From Clostridia bacterium (GTDB taxonomy: Bacteria > Bacillota > Clostridia > SK-Y3 > JACMMQ01): a stretch of DNA of 6,325 bases. The translations under genes and the position numbers were made by a program. The stretch's first letter is position 1. Each line of letters opens with the position of its first letter. Location: contig JACMMQ010000138.1 in assembly GCA_014378955.1 (NCBI GenBank), positions 1-6,325 of the forward strand, written 5' to 3'. This document shows, piece after piece, positions 5,214 to 6,325 of this stretch. Below the pieces are notes generated by a model. It saw only the letters and a list, made by a program, of their open reading frames with translations, was not told the DNA's origin and searched no databases.

Positions 5214-6063
5214 ATGGTTTTTACGACAAGGCATAGGTAAGCTGTCAAATTCGCACGGAATGTCCTTAATCGAAATGATGATTGCCTTCTTAATATTAGG
5301 CATTATCGTTGCGCCCTTGATTTCCATGTTCATTTTTTCTATCAAAGCGGACCAAGTGACACTCACGACTACAAGGGCAAATGCGGTAGCAAACCAATGG
5401 ATGGAAGATTCAAAGGCTGATAAAGAGCTTACCGTGTCTGGTAATAACGGCGCAGATTTCGAGGCACTCGACACGACGGAAGGCTTTGCGGTCAGTCGTC
5501 GTGTGAGCTTAGTCGCACCACAGGTGCCGTTGGATGGAACTTCGGTAACGCCTGTGCCAGTCTATTCACCTATGCCTGAAAACCGTGTGCAATTGATTAT
5601 TGCAGCACCTAATCCGCCAGGCTTACAGCTAAAAGCGAGGGCATTCTATGCGCTTATAGACGATTACAATAATTTTGTGCAGGATGATTTTTCGGGAGAA
5701 ACAGCAAGAAATATTTACATTTATAGAAATAAAACACAAATATATAATGGTGGAACACAGCTTGGTACAGATATAACGGGCTTAAGGACAGACTTTTATA
5801 TAGAGGTTAATAGCTTGTTGACATTGCCCTACACCTTAAGCGTGTATAATTACACGGGTAATCCCATCAGAATATCGAAATACAATGATGCGCAACTACT
5901 TAAAATAGACCCGCAAGCAGGCATTGTCAATTTATCAAATACGATTAATTCGACTAGCGAAGAACAGACCTCAAGCACCTATAAAATCGAAATTAAAGTA
6001 GTAGCGATACAAAATCCGCAAAATACGGTCACGCTAGAAGGCGAAGCTGTCCAGTATCGCTAA
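5200..6063 (+). CDS. Type IV minor prepilin (PilV-like), large
   Basis: A 287-residue prepilin with a 20-residue positively charged leader ending NSHG, followed by MSLIEMMIAF. PilD cleavage is expected after G20, with Glu at mature +5 (E25). The hydrophobic helix covers about 21-47, followed by an amphipathic helix with the TRANAVANQWMED segment (58-70) that resembles PilV/GspI-type minor pilins. The rest (about 75-287) is beta-rich, with a Pro-rich stretch (106-142) and a C-terminal strand-rich region; it has no cysteine. The leader is longer than the 6-9 residues usual for type IVa pilins and the protein is larger than most minor pilins, so it may form an adhesin-like or tip subunit; that is inference. 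The start TTG 5200 overlaps the pilO stop by 14 bases, which suggests translational coupling. Confidence 0.87.
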   Translation: MKTIKWFLRQGIGKLSNSHGMSLIEMMIAFLILGIIVAPLISMFIFSIKADQVTLTTTRANAVANQWMEDSKADKELTVSGNNGADFEALDTTEGFAVSRRVSLVAPQVPLDGTSVTPVPVYSPMPENRVQLIIAAPNPPGLQLKARAFYALIDDYNNFVQDDFSGETARNIYIYRNKTQIYNGGTQLGTDITGLRTDFYIEVNSLLTLPYTLSVYNYTGNPIRISKYNDAQLLKIDPQAGIVNLSNTINSTSEEQTSSTYKIEIKVVAIQNPQNTVTLEGEAVQYR

Positions 6064-6325
6064 ACAATGCAAACAATATAGGTAATGGTGAAATGCATAT
6101 TTAAATGCTATGGTTAACTTTTTGTTTAGCGTTAAATTTGAATGTTTTTTCTCACACTGTCATTCCGAGCGCATACAACGAGGAATCTCATACGCAGAGA
6201 TTATAGTGCCAGAATATATGAGATTTCTCACTACGTTCGGAATGACAAAAAGGGCAGGGTTTGTGCGATTTCGCAATTACGATGTTAATGTTCGCTCATT
6301 CATATTCAGTTCACTATTTCCCATC
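6064..6325. other. Non-coding end of the window
   Basis: No gene was found after the last prepilin. The stretch holds the inverted repeat 6158-6247 and a short run of T (6145-6150) without a convincing hairpin before it, so no intrinsic terminator is called. On the - strand, bases 6277-6325 are open from the window edge to a TAA, about 15 codons; this is too short to call as a gene end. Confidence 0.5.
6158..6247. repeat. GTCATTCCGA-type imperfect inverted repeat
   Basis: The left arm begins TGTCATTCCGAGCG (6158-6171) and continues to a segment reading GAGGAATCTCATA (6180-6192). The right arm (6217-6247) reads as the reverse complement, TGTCATTCCGAACG then GAGAAATCTCATA, with a few mismatches and a short length difference in the middle. 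The spacer is about 24 bases. Its form matches the GTCATTCCGAGCG...GAATCTC hairpins scattered in many bacterial genomes, a non-autonomous repeat. No T-tract follows on either strand, so it is not a standard terminator, though it could act as an end-of-operon RNA hairpin. Confidence 0.75.

Overview
The window carries the central part of a type IV pilus (T4P) assembly cluster, entirely on the + strand. It runs from the tail of an unidentified gene through a prepilin peptidase (pilD), a first minor prepilin, the inner-membrane platform genes pilM, pilN and an enlarged pilO, to a second, larger minor prepilin. The content fits a monoderm Bacillota, most likely a member of Clostridia. The reasons are moderate-to-low GC, strong purine-rich ribosome binding sites, TTG starts, a pilD-prepilin-pilM-pilN-pilO-prepilin order like clostridial pilus loci, and no pilP or pilQ (outer-membrane genes) where a Gram-negative operon would carry them, directly after pilO. 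The lineage is inference; there is no rRNA or other marker gene here.

Layout. Bases 3-74 are the C-terminal end of an upstream reading frame. Bases 75-496 are non-coding and hold two hairpins and a widely spaced pair of GTAGGGG-type palindromic repeats. pilD (497-1279) follows, then a 210-base gap with a second pair of the same repeat family. The first minor prepilin is 1490-2065. The next gap (2066-2263) is almost wholly made of three consecutive strong hairpins and ends at the pilM start codon. pilM (2264-3331), pilN (3381-3992), pilO (3996-5213) and the second prepilin (5200-6063) are tightly packed; the last two overlap by 14 bases. Bases 6064-6325 are non-coding and carry a third type of inverted repeat.

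How the genes work together. PilD cleaves the short leader from the prepilins, including both encoded here, after a Gly and N-methylates the new N-terminus. PilM (cytoplasmic, FtsA-like) binds the N-terminal tail of PilN. PilN and PilO are bitopic proteins that pair through coiled coils and ferredoxin-like domains, linking the cytoplasmic motor to the growing fibre. The motor ATPases (PilB/PilT), the platform protein PilC and the major pilin are not in the window and presumably lie outside it.

The best candidates for something undescribed are the structured leader before pilM, in which the longest hairpin buries the only candidate Shine-Dalgarno and a competing pairing exists; the extra ~170-residue C-terminal domain of PilO; and the GTAGGGG repeats, whose copies show compensatory base changes.
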